6,684 nucleotides of DNA from Propionibacteriaceae bacterium (GTDB lineage: Bacteria; Actinomycetota; Actinomycetes; Propionibacteriales; Propionibacteriaceae), in assembly GCA_025923975.1 (NCBI GenBank), contig JAICEV010000208.1, forward strand, positions 1 through 6,684. The letters are read 5' to 3'. The position numbers and the translations under genes are program-made. Shown here one piece after another: positions 6,019-6,684 of the stretch. Within the stretch, counting starts at the first letter, position 1. Each line of letters starts with the position of its first letter. A model generated the notes under the pieces. That model was not told the DNA's origin, ran no database searches, and saw nothing but the letters and a program-made list of their open reading frames with translations.

Positions 6019-6599
6019 GCCCATCGGAGTCGAGCGCTCAGGCCAGGTACGATCTGCGGCTCGTGCCGTTGCCGGTCGGGGTGGCTCGGCTGATGTTAGC
6101 CGGGAAGCTGCGTGCGCAGGGACGGCGCGCTGCGCCCGGAAAGCTGCGCCCTGAGCCTGGGAAGCTGCGCCCTGAGCGTGTCGAAGGGCAGTGGCCACCT
6201 TGGCATCCGGAGTATCCACTGCCGGACAGTATTGATGCAGTGGCGATGTTGTTCGCTGCTCATGGGGTGATGCTTGGTGCGATCAATGAGTCCCCCGCCT
6301 GGTGGATCCATCAGATCGTGGTGGATGGTGTGGTAGTGGGCGACATCGGATTCCATGGGCCGCCTAGCCCCGAGTTCGCGGTCGAGATCGGCTACAGCGT
6401 GGTACCAGCCTGTCGCGGGCGTGGTATCGCGACTCGCGCTTGTGCCTTGATCCTGCAGCAAGCGTGGCAGGACGGAGCGTTTACTGTCGTTGCCGAGACC
6501 GATGCCGACAATGTCGCATCGCAGGCGGTGCTGCTGCGCAATGGATTCCAGCGCCGTTCCGATGGCGTCTTCAAGATCAACCGCCCGGAGGCGCGATGA
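5994..6599 (+). CDS. GNAT-family N-acetyltransferase with in-frame repeat insertion
   Basis: Acetyl-CoA-dependent N-acetyltransferase, RimJ/RimL-like in layout; substrate unknown. From the ATG at 5994 it has 201 residues. Visible parts are the first strand DLRLVPLP (20-27), WWIHQIVVDGVVVGDIGFHG (103-122), strand 4 VEIGYSVVPAC (130-140) running into the acetyl-CoA pyrophosphate loop RGRGIA (141-146, the R-x-x-G-x-A motif), helix 3, then VVAETDADNVASQAVLLRNGF (165-185), the typical strand 5 with the Asn-Ser helix. Between the first helix and the QWP..YPLPD loop, residues 37-64 are a low-complexity insertion (GKLR repeats) described separately. GGAAG lies 5 bases before the ATG, which sits 25 bp inside the DUF3152 gene. 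A GTG at 6063 (178 aa) is an alternative start: TACGAT at 6048-6053 could be a -10 giving a near-leaderless mRNA, but that start would cut the first strand. The family is clear; the start is uncertain. Confidence 0.88.
   Translation: MAASQRRLSPSESSAQARYDLRLVPLPVGVARLMLAGKLRAQGRRAAPGKLRPEPGKLRPERVEGQWPPWHPEYPLPDSIDAVAMLFAAHGVMLGAINESPAWWIHQIVVDGVVVGDIGFHGPPSPEFAVEIGYSVVPACRGRGIATRACALILQQAWQDGAFTVVAETDADNVASQAVLLRNGFQRRSDGVFKINRPEAR
6102..6188 (+). repeat. Intragenic 21-bp tandem repeats ending in a REP-like motif
   Basis: Two adjacent 21-bp units (6138-6158 and 6159-6179) share GAAGCTGCGCCCTGAGC-type sequence and encode GKLRPEP and GKLRPER. A diverged first unit begins with GGGAAGCTGCG at 6102 and encodes GKLRAQGRRAAP. 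The second full unit runs into CCCTGAGCGTGTCGAAGGG (6170-6188), which resembles the widespread short palindromic element CCCTGAGC(N)TGTCGAAGGG found dispersed in many GC-rich bacterial genomes (from memory). The whole block is 87 bp, or 29 codons, so it keeps the acetyltransferase frame; deleting it joins ARLMLA to GQWPPW. The reading as a repeat is direct; its origin from a dispersed element is inferred. Confidence 0.75.
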
Positions 6600-6684
6600 A
6601 TGCCTTGACGCGTCACTTCCGGCTCGCGGAGCCCGTCATGATGTGGCCGGTCTTCGCTCAGTTGCGGCGCGGCCCGGGCGATCC
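6596..6684 (+). CDS. Start of an unidentified gene, cut by the window edge
   Basis: An ATG at 6596 overlaps the acetyltransferase stop (ATGA), and a strong RBS, GGAGG (6587-6591), lies 4 bases upstream, so this is a real, coupled start. Twenty-nine codons are visible, beginning MNALTRHFRLAEP and continuing VMMWPVFAQLRRGPGD. The V..VFAQLR pattern is faintly like the first helix of some GNAT acetyltransferases, which would make a pair with the upstream gene, but the fragment is too short to assign. Confidence 0.7.
   Translation, partial: MNALTRHFRLAEPVMMWPVFAQLRRGPGD

Noticed and set aside
6032..6039. Palindrome GAGCGCTC near the acetyltransferase start
   Set aside because: Eight bases in GC-rich DNA are expected by chance; there is no second copy or spacing to a promoter that would make it an operator.
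5266..6219. 317-codon minus-strand open frame opposite the DUF3152 and acetyltransferase genes
   Set aside because: Its translation matches no family I recognise and only mirrors the GC-rich codon pattern of two clear genes on the plus strand.

Overview
The window reads as ordinary chromosome from a GC-rich actinobacterium. The DNA is strongly GC-biased, several genes look GTG-started, and gene ends overlap tightly. The protein families also fit: a DUF3152 secreted peptidase-like protein, an actinobacterial YibE/F membrane protein, an actinobacterial QueA-like protein and a Rv2411c-type circularly permuted ATP-grasp protein. I cannot name the genus; a Propionibacteriaceae-like or related lineage is only a guess. 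I see no rRNA, tRNA, CRISPR array, IS element, phage gene or integrase.

Left part, minus strand (read right to left): a YibE/F-family polytopic membrane protein (5023-3449), a 59-bp AT-rich gap with a candidate MerR/SoxR-type promoter, a short-chain dehydrogenase (SDR), a QueA-like protein whose start overlaps the SDR stop by 4 bp, a 51-bp gap, and a circularly permuted ATP-grasp protein that runs off the left edge. All four genes could be co-transcribed, but the gap before the SDR looks like the start of a separate SDR/QueA-like (possibly plus ATP-grasp) unit.

Right part, plus strand: divergent from the YibE/F gene across a 137-bp gap lies a membrane-anchored or exported DUF3152 metzincin-like protein. 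A GNAT acetyltransferase gene overlaps its end, and the first 29 codons of a further gene overlap the end of the GNAT gene by 4 bp and run off the right edge. The GNAT gene carries an in-frame insertion of short tandem repeats ending in a REP-like motif.

No complete new system is visible. The strongest leads are (1) the coupled SDR plus QueA-like pair, in which the QueA-like enzyme has replaced motifs that are conserved in true QueA; (2) the SoxR-like dyad in a 19-bp promoter spacer, which would give the SDR a leaderless mRNA starting at its second ATG; (3) the ATP-grasp gene, whose family is predicted to belong to a peptide-ligation gene set that would lie just beyond the left edge; and (4) the REP-like sequence that has become coding sequence in the acetyltransferase.
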